Below, piece after piece: positions 1-11,180 of a stretch of 64,000 nucleotides of DNA (position 1 is the first letter of the stretch; every line of letters starts with the position of its first letter). The DNA is taken from positions 202,733,660 to 202,797,659 of the forward strand of contig OX422213.1 of NCBI GenBank assembly GCA_949130495.1, given 5' to 3'. This DNA is from Sambucus nigra. Lineage: Eukaryota > Streptophyta > Magnoliopsida > Dipsacales > Adoxaceae. A program made the translations under genes and the position numbers. Under the pieces are notes generated by a model that saw only the letters and a list, made by a program, of their open reading frames with translations, did no database searches and was not told the DNA's origin.

Positions 1-937
1 CAAAGGTTAAGTATGAGGAAATAGATATAGATTGAGAGTCTTGGGAGTTCGACCTAATGTTATGTATAACCAATTTTAGTGAAAGTGCTTATTAACTAAT
101 AATAATGAAGATATTATTTCTAGGTCAGTCGGGTAGGTCTTGTATTTAGCGAACGTGCTTATTTAATGAAGATAAGCTGTTCAATTTTAGTGAACGTGCT
201 TATTAACTAATAATAGTGAACGTGCTTATTAACTAATAATAATGAAGATATTATTAACTAATAATGTTATGTATAGCCTAATGTGTAGTGACGTCGGGGA
301 TTGAGAGTTTGTTAGATCATGACTAGAGTTTAAAATATTTTTGTGTAAATCATTTTTGATATGGCCCAAAGGCCTATAAAAAGTTTATTTTGGAAACAGT
401 TTATTTTAAAACAGTTTATCTCTTTCGACGTTTAATTAAAATACCTTATGCTCAAGGCACAAGGTTTTAAAAATTCTCATACTTATAATAATATATAGTT
501 CTCAAAACTAACATAATTATGAGCTAAAATCTCTTGCTCCACAATAATCCCCAAAGTTCTGAATTTTTTTCAGTCATAATAATCTCTTATCTCGTAACAA
601 AATATTGCCATACACTAGGCTCTTCCATTGCTGGAATATGACAAATATAAAAGTCTAGCATGAATATAAAGCAAATAACTTTACCATTACTACTTAGCAC
701 ATTACAACAATTCATACATTCATAACAAAGTTATAGCTCTCTATGAGCACATTACAAAATAATCTATCCTCTCAAAAGATACTAACATAAGAGTCTCACT
801 TGCTTAAAATTCCCTTTCGGGTCATTCCATACACAATAGGGTTATAGCACTACCCTCTCATAACTATCTCCCATACAATATTCCCAAAGCTTCATACAAT
901 CATATTCACAAAGGAAAATAACTTACATCATTCATCA
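1..937. other. E0 internal region 3' of gag, no gene seen
   Basis: No reading frame of note on either strand and no protease, reverse transcriptase or integrase motif. The region is AT-rich and contains a short tandem repeat at 74-265. In a complete gypsy element this stretch would encode protease and the start of pol. Its absence suggests an internal deletion or a gag-only, non-autonomous element. Confidence 0.5.
74..265 (+). repeat. Degenerate short tandem repeat
   Basis: Four or five imperfect copies of a 31-42 base unit built around TTAGTGAACGTGCTTATTAA followed by CTAATAATAATGAAG. Copies start near 74, 143, 183 and 214. The last two are nearly identical and adjacent. The array lies inside the E0 internal region. 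Confidence 0.7.
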
Positions 938-2029
938 CTAGTCCGATTTCATCTCCTCATCATTGGGTTCCCACACAAAGTCCTCTGGCCTAAAATGGCC
1001 TCGAATCTGCTGTAAGGGTTTCACTTCCAAAACTTCCTCAAAATGTGGTCCTCTACCTCTTTTAGGACAATCTCTCTTTCTATGACCTATTTCTTTACAA
1101 AAGAAACATCTACCCGCAAATCCTCTATGCCCATCTTGAGGAACATAACGCTGTTGCGACCCTCTATAATTTTGCTTATATTCTCTGGCATTACTGGCAT
1201 TTTCTTCGCCAGACCTACTTGATGAACCCGAATCTCTAAGGTTCTTACTCCCTTGCGAACGAAGACGATATTCATGACACTGTAACAGTGCCTCATTCAC
1301 TACCTCGACGAAAGTCTCTAACGCTGGGTTCCCTAACAAATGCTGTCGAATTTACCAATTTAAACCTCTCATAAACTTCGATATACGCTTGTCTTCTGTA
1401 TTTACCTCATCAGGTACTAAATTTGCCAATCGAGTAAATTCTTCTTCATACTCGGCCACCGTCCTATTACCTTGAAACACATCCATCAATTTCATCCTCA
1501 TTTTCTTCTGAATCGCGGAAGGAAAATCCCTTCGATCAAAAAGTTCCCAAAAATCTGTTATGGGTAATGTATCTCTCTGTTTCGATGTGGTGACAGACTC
1601 CCACCATTGGAGAGATGCTCCTATTAACTTAAAGGTGGCTGGAAATTACTTCTGCACCTCACTACACTCAACCATACGAAGGTGCTTTTGTATAATATTC
1701 GTCCATCGACTAGCAGCCATCGCATCGACTCTCCCTAAAAACTTTGGAGGATGCCCCTTACTAAAATCTTCCCACACTCTTTCCTACAAAGGCGATCCTG
1801 AATGGGTTTGGGCTGCTTGAACTGCAGGTTGATGTGCCATTGCAGAAATGGCAGCAGTTACTGCTTGTGACACAATACTGGCAACTTCATCTATAGTCAT
1901 AGTCCTTTGAGGCATTTGGGGTTCCACACTATCAGCCCCTTTATTTTCCCTGCTTGAACGACTTCTCTTCGGTGGAATCTGAAACAAGAACAATTGTATC
2001 AGAACGTTTTTCAATTGTTTTCTCATCAC
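938..2029 (-). pseudogene. gag: E0 gag (Ty3/gypsy capsid/nucleocapsid), broken by stops
   Basis: The gag polyprotein forms the particle in which a gypsy element is reverse transcribed. A start methionine at 2029 opens a basic N-terminus followed by an Ala/Thr-rich stretch. A capsid (Retrotrans_gag type) domain follows, with GHPPKFLGR, HLRMVECS, LQWWESV, AEYEEEFTRLANLVP and FMRGLNW, all in family order. A zinc knuckle of the form CX2CX4HX4C (CFFCKEIGHRKRDC) lies near the C-terminus at about 1060-1105. The frame reads through 2029-938 but is interrupted by at least three stop codons: just before ERVWEDF, in QK-FPATF and in NW-IRQHL. Length (about 360 codons) is normal for gag. It ends in a stop at 938 rather than running into pol. 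The assignment is secure; the copy is not functional. Confidence 0.9.
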
Positions 2030-2144
2030 AGAAGAAAATATGGACGTATGAACACAATAGTCCTAATACTAGGGATCTACATCAAGAACGCTTACGAAAG
2101 ATCACAGTAAACCCACACAGATCCTAAAGACACTAGAACCTGAT

Positions 2145-2156
2145 GCTCTGATACCA
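2145..2156 (-). other. E0 primer-binding site (initiator Met-tRNA)
   Basis: The minus strand reads TGGTATCAGAGC, the classic 12-base plant retrotransposon primer-binding site for initiator methionine tRNA. It lies two bases inside the LTR end at 2159. It fixes the element orientation and the LTR boundary. Confidence 0.9.
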
Positions 2157-3084
2157 CCTGTGATACCCCACTCAAAATAATAATGGGTGGCCAGCCCTAT
2201 ACTAAAATAATCTAGAATCTCAAGTGGATCATTCTCAACATCTACTGACGATTCTAAAATAAACACGACTAGTTACCCATTACCACAAAAAAAAGGTATA
2301 AAAAATTAAAACATTTATTTTCATTACTAAAACAAATCATACACCAACTAACCAACAACATAACTATATATGATAAGAGACACACTAATGCTCAAATGAC
2401 ATAAAAGAGTACAACACAATGTACAAAATAAAATACCCGAATATGCTGTCAGGTCACAGACAATACAATGATTTGAGAGAGACAATATAAAAGTTATACT
2501 CTACAATATTTGGGTATAAACCCGATATACCAACTTAACCCTAATCTAGATACACAAAATTTAGGAATCGACTATATCAAAATACCGCAACAGTCCGCTA
2601 CTGTCACATCTCCACGAATACACTGGATGGATCTCATAAATGGCGTCCCTGCGGAGGAACACCTAAAATAATACAATATATATACATAGCAAGATAAAAT
2701 ATAAACGGGTCAGAGCCCGAGGTGTGAAAACATTTTATATCAAGTGCATTAAAATGCATAATAATTATAAATGCATTATGACATGATTAAAATGGAGTCG
2801 CACTCTCCATAAAATTCAACTCACCTCTCAACTAAAGCGCGCAACTAAACGTATGCACATGATCTCCAAATAAGTGCCCAAATCTATCTAGGGGCAAAGT
2901 AATACTCCCAATTCTTATACTCAATTAAAATCCATCTAAATTATCTCTCACTTCAAATATTATCACTCTCATTTATTCACCCACTTTCTAAACCTATAAA
3001 ATATACATAAACATTCTCTTTTACTAGAAGTTCTCAAATTCTAGTTAAGGACATATATATATATATATATATGAGTTATTAGCA

Positions 3085-3575
3085 TCTAAGTGCTAAGGAC
3101 TAAACTTCTCCCAATTCTCAATACTGCACTGCGTCTCGTGCGTGGGACGTCTCGCAAGCGAAATCTAAACAAGGAACCCCTCGATACACTACTCCTGGCA
3201 GTATTGATTATCAAGATTCATTATGCCCTCAATGCATGACGCGTATAACCCAAATTCTCTTATACTATAAATGATTTATTATTCTCAATTATTAACAGTA
3301 CACGGCGTTTCGTGCGTGGGACGTCTCGTAAGTGAAATCTAAACAAGGAACCCCCCCTCCCGATACACTACTCCTTGGCACTGTCGATCGTCGAGATATA
3401 CTAATATATAAATATGAGCACTAAGGACTAACTTCTCCTCACTCCCAACATTGTACCGCGTTTCGTGCGTGGGACGTCTCGCAAGCGAAATCCAAACAAG
3501 GAACCCCCCCGATACACTACTCCTTGGCACTGTTGGTCGTTGAGGTCCATTATGCCCTCGATACCCAACGTACTA
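3085..3575. repeat. Tandem repeat of 150-175 bp inside the E0 LTR
   Basis: Three degenerate copies. Each begins near GCACTAAGGACTAA or its equivalent and contains the core CGTGCGTGGGACGTCTCG, then an AAACAAGGAACCCC stretch, CGATACACTACTCCT, and a tail ending near ATTATGCCCTC. The core occurs at about 3137, 3311 and 3464, giving periods of about 174 and 153 bases. Copies two and three are the most similar. Confidence 0.8.
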
Positions 3576-4079
3576 TATATACTCATATAATTATTTACTC
3601 TTCGTTTTCACTTTACATATTCATCACACTATTAGTCCGGTTAAAATCTCCCAAAATGAGATTCAATCAATCTTCTTATATCTCTTTACTATAGAGATAA
3701 ATGATATCACATAATCATATACAATTAATATACTATTCACACAAGTATAATAATAACCAGCCTAGCGAGCTATAACTCGAGGATGTAGGTTATCAATGCT
3801 ATCATCTACTAGGGAATCACTCACATATCATCCTGGGTACCAACGGTCGGAATCTCATACCGCCTTAGCAAAAACCATAATACAACGTACGGGAAGCGGT
3901 CATAGTTCCTCCTCGAAAATGAGATGAAACATACCCACCATGTCTTACCCCTAATAAAAATCACACAATAATAAATGGACGCTATGACCTGGGGACTATA
4001 CGCGCACTGCTCCTCAAGCCAGGGGCCTCACCCACATCGCTCAACTTCCCATGATAGCATAGAGGGGGTATGCTTCACT

Positions 4080-4150
<71 letters not shown>

Positions 4151-4152
4151 CA
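4080..4152. repeat. Compound (CA)n(TA)n microsatellite
   Basis: A run of CA dinucleotides (about 22 units) passes directly into a run of TA. It lies inside the E0 LTR. An open frame of Thr-His and Ile-Tyr repeats across it is an artefact of the dinucleotides. Confidence 0.95.
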
Positions 4153-4811
4153 TTCACACAAGATATACATACATCATCACATCATATAAATGTATGCCAT
4201 CACACAAGGTATATATATATCACACTATTTACATACTCATAGTACGCTCTTAGGCGTAAGTGAAATAATATCATTATTAGTATATTTTACTCTCGATATA
4301 CTATTCGTCAACAACTCACATAACTTCCTCACTTAGAATACACTATACTATTTCTCACTTGAAGTTCGCACCTCACTTCTATTTGTATGAATCGTCTCTC
4401 AATTCTATTTACGTTGAGGATATTCTCTATATCCTAATGCACCTCGATCAGCATTTATCATTTATGGAACATCTCCCAATTCAATTTACGTTAAGGATAT
4501 TCTCTATATCCGTATGCACATCGATCAGCATTTATTATTCTCAATCCATAATATGGTTCAATCATTCATATGAACCTTTAAAGTTATCCCATTTGGGATT
4601 CAATTCTAAATTCCATTATCACTAAGCGCATCCTAACTCTCTCTTATAAACCCATAATTTTCTCCACACAGAATTCTCAATAATAGTGGGCTTCCCCACT
4701 TTGTCGATACGATATTCTCTAATCGGTATACTCTCGAATTTAGTCAATATGACTCCAACAATTTCTCATAAGGGAAACTCCCTAAAAATCTCCAAAACAC
4801 ACTTCTCATAA

Positions 4812-5032
4812 CTCATATAGAGATTCCCAATCGATAAACTCAAAAAAAACCGGACGAAACTCGCTCCAGAAAAAACCTCTCAAAACAGCCTCATTTTCGA
4901 ATCGATTCGGCCTCTCCGAATCGATTAGGTCTCAACAGTGAATCGATTCGGCCCCATCGAATCGATTTGACCCAAAGTACCTATAAGTCTGCTTCCTACC
5001 GAATCGATTCGGAAGGGGCGAATCGATTTGGT
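4812..5032 (-). promoter_or_regulatory. Palindromic-word cluster plus TATA-like box, E0 LTR
   Basis: Six copies of a word centred on the self-complementary ATCGAT (CGAATCGATTCGG and one-base variants) lie at about 4898, 4918, 4940, 4958, 5000 and 5019. On the element's strand they precede a CTATATGAG TATA-like sequence (4812-4822) by about 75 bases. The arrangement suggests promoter-proximal boxes. Function is inferred only. Confidence 0.5.
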
Positions 5033-5761
5033 TTGGCCAGCAAGTTACGAAATGGGTTGATTTCTTCAAAACCCAAAATTTCAAAAATCAATTATATCAA
5101 TTTCTCTCCGTCAATCTTCAACCCAAATATATAACTAACATAAAAACTCCTCAAATAACATACCTCAACTAATTCATAACCTCAAATCCATTTTACACAC
5201 AACCAACCTAAGATTTTACCCAAAATCTAGTTTTAGCATTTTATCCCAAAATCCATAATTTTCTCCACAAATCATGAAATAAATGATACACAACAATTAT
5301 TTAGCAAGTTTAATCACTTGCCTCAAATTCGCAGAGTCTGAATCTTCCCCGAGATCGCGTAATGGCTGAAAATACCACTTTTCTCCTCTTTATCTTCTTC
5401 TTTTCTTCTTCCCTTTTTTTCTCTCTCTCTAAGGATATTTTTATCTCCCGTAGGCTTTTTAAGCCTTATCTCCCAAAATACAAAACTTTAAATGATAATA
5501 CACACTTTAAATGACTCGGTCACTTTAATTCGAGCCAAATGAACTTAAAATATTTCGGCACCCAAATAAGCTCCAAGTACAGTCATTTCGACTATCTCGA
5601 CCCTTTCGGAAATAACCGCACCCTCAGAATCGTCATTCGAATCACTTTCTAACATCTTCAAATTTTGACCTCAATGCCAATTTAATTATTCTCCAATTAA
5701 AATAATATTTATTTCTTCCAAAATAAATAAATTATTGCCCCAAAAATCTCGAGTTGTTACA

Positions 5762-7150
5762 GTTGCGTAGGGTTGTACTTGTTTCCTTGATTTGTGTGCA
5801 ATCATACCCCTATATGTAATTACTCATGGGGGACGTACTAGGAGGGACTTCTTATGGGACGCATATGACGATAATTGTGCATGGTATTACCAGTGATGAG
5901 ACGGGCTCTACCTAGGTCCCATTTACCCCAATCATATTGCTAATGTACCTGTGTTCTTGAGGGGGATAAATAGGGGTGTTCTTCGTATAGCCTTGGGGTA
6001 TGGAGCCTCTACAATATACGGGGAGGAATAATAATTTCCCTTTTTTGTTGCTTGGAGGTTACATGGACGGGACTACCTATAACTAGACCTAGTAGGCACG
6101 AGTGATCCCTAAAGGAAATAGGGAACGACGTTCGTTCTTTTATTTGCGGGTTCTAGCGTAGCCCATGAGTTTGGATATGAGTTCTATACACTCACGGATA
6201 TTTTGAATTATGTGGTTCTGGGTTACGGTATTTTAGATGGTCGTACCGGTTGTTGGTTTATACTAGCAATGATTAATCATATTTTTATGTCTAGGGGATA
6301 TTGTGATAATAATAGGTTAGAGGACTATATGTTAAACTGTGACTTGATAACATTACAAATTGTTACATTAGAGATGTGCATAATTTAAAAGATAACTTGA
6401 GACAGTTAAAACAAAAGAATAATGTTTAGTAAGAGAATTATTATTATTGCATGAATCCATCCTAGAGCATGAACATCTTAAGTTGAAAGATAAACCTAAA
6501 ACTGTTAAAGTAGAGATACCTAAGTCTTTATGAAATTATATCACATTGGTCCATACATGGGTTTGGGAGTAGAACCACATGTTTATTTTAGGTTGCTTGG
6601 GCTAGATAACTTAAATAACTTAAAAATCCACTTAATACACAGAGAAGATGCAATATTATTATTATGGCCCAACTTCAGTTAAATTCTTACTCTTTATAGA
6701 CTTTCTTTAACTCTCGTTGTTGAATTATTTTTTCACATGTCTTAGGCCACTGTTGATATCGTAGACTTGTATCATTTGTTAGAGATTGCTAAGATGTAGT
6801 CGTCGAGCGTAGTCTCTCCTTTACATTTTGTATTATTTTTTATTCAGTTTAGGCAGGTGTATTTATTTCAATTTATCCCAAGTTAGAGATTGTATGTGAT
6901 GTACTTGTATTTCTGAGATGGATATTATATAGTTGAGATTTTATATTCTAGGGTTAGATTTATTCCTCACGGTAGTGATTAGTATCAGAGGGTTGTATTT
7001 GATTTAGTAGTTTACTTATCTTGTATTTTATTCACTATACTTCATTTTATTTATTTCGTTATGCTGAAAATGTTACCGAATGTTTTTTATTCCTGTTAGT
7101 TTTTGTATTAGACATAATAAATCTATTTATGGATACTACGGGGTTTCAAA
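5762..7150 (+). repeat. E1 5' LTR, distal part
   Basis: Aligns from ATGGGGGACGT (about 5837) to ACGGGGTTTCA (7150) with 42562-43791. The expected LTR terminus GGGGTATCACA is degraded here to GGGGTTTCAAA. The 5' end is cut off by E0 at 5761. No coding capacity. The two copies differ by many substitutions and small gaps, so E1 is old. Confidence 0.7.
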
Positions 7151-8252
7151 ATTGGAAAGTCCTACATAATGTCATGCCTTTTGATATTAACATCAAATTA
7201 GTTTGAATTCGATTGGCCTCTGAATGTTTGTGTTGTTCAAATTCTAACGAGTCATTATCTCATTTATTCTATACTGGTCCAGTAGCATCTCAAAATTGGT
7301 CTTACTTTGAATCTAGATTTGAAATCAATTCCTTTTATTCCTTGTCTTTTAAGATTATGTCTTGGTGGTCAGGAGCTAACACTGATCAAGGTCTGAAATG
7401 GCTTTGCAAGATCATATTCTGCTATATTCCGTGGGAAGTTTGGTTGAGTAGGAATAGGGCCAGATTTGATAACTCAAATATGTCATATTATTTCATCATC
7501 CAAAGCATTATCAAGATAATCCATGAATTAATTTCTTATTTTGGTCCTATTCTTTATTCTGGTAAAAGATACAAAGAAACTTTAAAATTTTTAGGCATTT
7601 CTTCCTATGCCTTTGAATCTCCTTCTTATTCTTTGATTTGTTAGTCTAAACTAACTCCTCATTTTATTAAACTCAATAAAGATGGTGCTTGTGACCCTCA
7701 TGCAAATATGGGCTTGGAGGCTATTCTTAAAGATAGTAGAGACAATATTATTTGGACTTCTTATCAGTTTATGGAGAGTGGAACAAACAATTTGGCAGAA
7801 TCTTTGTCAATCAATAAAATCTTAGCTTATTGCCTTCATCAAGGCTGGACTAATTTACAAGTGGAATCAGACTCTCTTCTTCTATTAAACTGCATCAATG
7901 ATATTCTCAAAATTCCATGGAGAATTAAATAGTATATTCTTCAAATCATAGATTTCATGAAGTGCCACAACATCAAAATTTCTCACTGCCTAAGAGAAGC
8001 AAACTTCACTCCAGATCAACTTTCAAAGGAGGGTCTTTTTTGTCAAGAATCAAAGTGTTTTCACTCTATGAAGAATTTGCATAGGAACATTAAAGGAGCC
8101 ATTATTTTAGATAGAAATAATTTTCCTTATCTGAGGAAAATTTCCAATAGAAATAGAAGATTTTAGCTAGCCTATGCTTTCTTGAATGTATAAGCTCTCG
8201 GAGAAGCTTTCTCTATCTTTTTAATAAATAACATCCTCATTTAAAAAAAAAA
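7151..8252 (+). mobile_element. 5'-truncated LINE (plant L1-type) with poly(A) tail
   Basis: Only the last 1.1 kb of a non-LTR retrotransposon is present: the C-terminal end of ORF2, a short 3' untranslated region with AATAAA at 8222-8227, and an A-run at 8243-8252. Severe 5' truncation plus a terminal A-tract is the normal product of target-primed reverse transcription. It sits at the junction of the E1 5' LTR and internal region, where the E1 primer-binding site would be. I found no clear target-site duplication. Confidence 0.8.
7153..8166 (+). pseudogene. LINE ORF2 C-terminus: zf-RVT plus RNase H
   Basis: One continuous frame with three nonsense codons (7204-7206, 7642-7644, 7930-7932) and no frameshift. 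The first part has the zinc-binding reverse-transcriptase tail: WKVLHNVMPFDINIK, ECLCCSNSNESLSHLFYTGPVA and SWW. The second part (from about 7670) is an RNase H of the RVT_3 type with its acidic residues in place: NKDGAC, NNLAESL, VESDSLLLL and FTPDQLSKEG. RNase H removes RNA from the RNA-DNA hybrid. Among plant L1 elements a subset acquired this domain downstream of the reverse transcriptase. The upstream endonuclease and polymerase domains are missing, so the copy is dead on arrival. The single frame suggests it is younger than the surrounding E1 sequence. Confidence 0.85.
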
Positions 8253-9689
8253 GTTTTGATATCCTAGGGTCTTTAGTGCATCTATCAGTTTCCACATTGC
8301 GTTCTTTGATACTTTAGAGCTATACCGTTTAGGGTTTATACTATTCATAATGATCATCACTTAGAAGTTTTAGCACCATTGTTCCTGACGAGCGATTCGA
8401 ATAGACCAAAGTGTATATGGAGGGTTCTTTATTTGGATTTACTTTGTGAAATTTCCCACGCATGAGGTCGACTTCGGTCGGGAATTAGGGACTATTGGCA
8501 TGATACCTTTAGTATGTACTTAACGCATAATTTGAGGGGGGGGTGGGGTGTTCCCGTTCACTATTTGTAACATTATGAGGAATAGGTTTCCCAAGACCTC
8601 GTCGATATGACCAAGTGGTAGCTAGTATAAGGGGGAGTTCTATTATTTTTCTCTTTCTGCACAAGGATATATTGATACAAAAGAAAAAAAAGGTTATTCA
8701 CATTATCGGTAATCATTCGAGAAGATATTTTTTGTTACCAAGAAATTGTTTTTGTAAAAGGATTTAGTTAGAGTAATTAGGGGACGCGTCATTAACTACT
8801 TGCGCTTAGGTTGTGGAAGTTACTCTTCTATATCTCCAGAATCATCATACATATTTAAAGGATATATTTTTTAAGATTGAGAATAATTGGTTCGGAGTAG
8901 GTCCAAAAAACTTGAAATGGTGTAGAGTTGCCTCGTGCCAAGGAGGACCTCCCCAGCATGAGGAACCATTTAGGGGAGCAGACCTTAATAGGTTTCCAAA
9001 GACTACAATCAAATTTATTTGTGTCCAGTAAAGCCAAGGTCATAATGTCCAGTGGGGCCATAACCAATGAGAATAAGGCTGATGAGGCATGAGGCCAGTT
9101 TTAGTTGAATGGTTTGTGGAGATAGGGTCATCAGGGCCGCCGGTAAAGCCGCCATTATAATAGTTCATTTAGATAAAACTGTTACATTTTTAGTGAGTAA
9201 TAAAACTTAGTTAGTGGATGCCTTAGGGAAACCAATATTATTAGGGGAACACTTGGGGATTGTTACGATTATGTTTATGGATCATGCACATGAGTCTTAC
9301 TTTGACACTCAGGAGTTCTCGTTCTTTTATCAGTAGTGAGTTTATTACAATCCTGAGGTATACAAATTTTTATCTTTCATTTTATTTTATGTGGAGACCT
9401 CAATGGGTAGGGGTGTTGCCTTATATCATGATTTTATAGATGTGGCAGTATGTTGGGTGACTTGGTGTTCAGTCGCTTTACTTTTTTGGACATGTGGTCT
9501 TATGATTTCATTATTGAGCATTGATCAGTAGCTATGTATTGCGCTTATATCGACAATCACAGGTAGGCTTTTATTTTTGCCATTTTTGGGTATGGGTTAT
9601 TTCTTAGTTAAGTATAGGGTCGGGGAAGGGAATAGTGCGTAAGGATATTTTGCAGATTTGAGTGCATCATAGAGGATTACAGTTTCTTA
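8253..9689. other. Decayed E1 internal region, no confident gene
   Basis: This should hold E1 gag, protease and the start of reverse transcriptase on the plus strand. I can see only weak fragments, all heavily interrupted. The small frames at 8813-9067 do not resemble a known family. I could not place a primer-binding site. Confidence 0.4.
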
Positions 9690-10265
9690 GAGATGCTACC
9701 AACATTCCTAGATTCCTCGAGTTTTATTCAAAGAGTTATCGAGATACCACCTACATGAGAAATTAATTATAACCTTAGTGTTAGAACTAGCATTTGGCCC
9801 ATCGCGAGGATATCATATTAGTTGAATCTTTTGGATATGGAAGAGTTTTGTGAGAGAAAACACTATAGTTTTAATCTAAGGATTTCTTCAGAAGAGTAAG
9901 TCACTATGGGGAAACTCCAGTTCTATGTGTTAAGGTATGGATCGTTCATTGAGTTTTATATGAACCACTGAGGGCTACGAAGGGTCACGATATGGAGAGA
10001 GGGTTCATTGTCATGTATCGATGACTAGTTGGATCAATTGAGAGGAGGATATTTCTATTGAAAATGGAATGGCGCTCAAGCTATATCTTGTTATGGAATC
10101 AGGAGGAGGTATCTTGAAGTCAGTTTTCTAACACAAAATGCAGTATGCACGTCCAACTCATGCCAATGGGTTGACAAATTCTCCATTCACGTGGGTGAAG
10201 TTGTTATGTAGTGCGTTTCGACCATATGTGGATCAGTTTGTTGTGAATAGCAATGATAACCTATT
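9690..10265 (+). pseudogene. E1 reverse transcriptase remnant (Ty3/gypsy pol)
   Basis: Short matches to the gypsy reverse-transcriptase core occur in the right order but in shifting frames. GFLQKSKSLWG stands for the family's GFIRPS.SPWGAPV (about 9890-9930). IDDLLDQLRGG-like residues appear at about 10018-10050. HANGLTNSPF corresponds to FGLTNAPA, followed by AFRPYVDQFVV (about 10160-10245). The catalytic FIDDIL tail is lost: NSNDN follows instead. Many frameshifts and stops. RNase H and integrase are absent before the polypurine tract about 670 bases downstream, so a deletion of roughly 2 kb or more has occurred. Confidence 0.7.
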
Positions 10266-10934
10266 GAATCAGAAGTTTTTTTTATAGTGGTGGTGGTCGT
10301 TACCCCTAAATTTGTGTCATGGGTGGTTCCAACCCAAATAATGATCATTTTACCAAGATATGTCATGCAAACTACAATCGGGAGGAGTTCCCTTTGTTCA
10401 TTGACGAAAGTAGAGGGTTGCATTCCCAAGGGAAATTATTTTTACTAGACGGTCCCGAGCTACGGAAGGTAGTTTTGGTCCAAGAGCTTATTTATACTTA
10501 ACTTTACATTCCATAAGTAATTGGGTGTAAATTAATTTGAGGAGTCCGTATTCGTACTACGGTGAAGTAGTTAATAGTATAGACTATGTCTAAGGGTGCT
10601 CCTGCTGATAGTGAAAGTAGAGCACCACAGACATTCGAAGATTTAAAGTGTCCATATTACTAGTGTAGAAGTGGGATAATAAATCTTTTAAGTTTTCTCG
10701 TGGAGTACAAAGTTACTAAAGGGGACATGAGGGACAAGTTAACATTTCAACGGTTATACTAGTTCGGTTGGATAATTAACCGAATACGATCTAGGATAAG
10801 AGACTTTAGTGTATTTGGTCGGAGAAAGAGTGAGTTATGTATATTAATGTGTGGACGCTATGCGAGCGATATATTCTTAGACCTTCTAGTAGGTACATAA
10901 AGAATACAAATTTCAAGGATGAAATTCCTTATTT

Positions 10935-10946
10935 AAGGGGGAGGAA
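10935..10946 (+). other. E1 polypurine tract
   Basis: AAGGGGGAGGAA directly abuts a TGTAACACCCCG LTR start at 10947. In LTR retrotransposons this purine run primes plus-strand DNA synthesis, so it fixes the orientation and the 3' LTR boundary. The 670 bases upstream (10266-10934) hold no recognisable domain. Confidence 0.8.
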
Positions 10947-11180
10947 TGTAACACCCCGTATTTTTTACAATAATAAATTAATTGTTAAATTGATTATTTA
11001 TATGTTATGGGTTGTGATATATATATATATATGTGACATATGGTGTATCACTTATTATCATTGATATGTGTGTTATGTGATTCATATGTGTGGTTGTATA
11101 TGTATTACGTGAATTTAACACTCGTTTAAAAATTGGCTTAATGCATGTTAATTTATTATTTAAATATTTTATGTGACTTC
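10947..11180 (+). repeat. E1 3' LTR, first piece
   Basis: Starts TGTAACACCCCGTATTTTTT right after the polypurine tract and stops at the ACTTC duplication (11176-11180) that flanks the nested solo LTR. It resumes at 14093. Confidence 0.75.

Larger units (their letters stand above)
1..5761 (-). mobile_element. E0: Ty3/gypsy LTR retrotransposon, right part only
   Basis: Read on the minus strand, this is a 3.6-kb LTR (5761 down to 2159), a 2-base gap, a primer-binding site complementary to the 3' end of initiator Met-tRNA (2156-2145), then a gag gene (2029-938). The LTR starts TGTAACAACTC and ends GGGGTATCACA, so both TG and CA termini are present. The other LTR and any pol gene would lie left of base 1. 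After gag there is no recognisable protease or reverse transcriptase for the remaining 0.9 kb, which is unusual for a gypsy element because pol normally follows gag at once. The base next to the LTR at 5762 begins remnant LTR sequence of E1, so E0 probably inserted into E1. The target duplication would be GTTGC, but its partner is outside the window. Confidence 0.8.
2159..5761 (-). repeat. E0 5' LTR, 3.6 kb
   Basis: Bounded by the primer-binding site on the left and by TG..CA ends (TGTAACAACTC at 5761, GGGGTATCACA at 2159). It has no coding capacity. It contains a three-copy tandem repeat (3085-3575), a (CA)n(TA)n microsatellite (4080-4152) and a cluster of GAATCGATTCGG words (4898-5032). At 3.6 kb it is long for a plant gypsy LTR. 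The short reading frames on the plus strand in 3900-4630 follow the microsatellite and have no family resemblance. Confidence 0.85.

Noticed and set aside
1560..1820. 86-codon plus-strand frame
   Set aside because: Antisense shadow of E0 gag, whose minus-strand residues match the gag family throughout.
3975..4253. Plus-strand frame with Thr-His and Ile-Tyr repeats
   Set aside because: Produced by the (CA)n(TA)n microsatellite; no domain.
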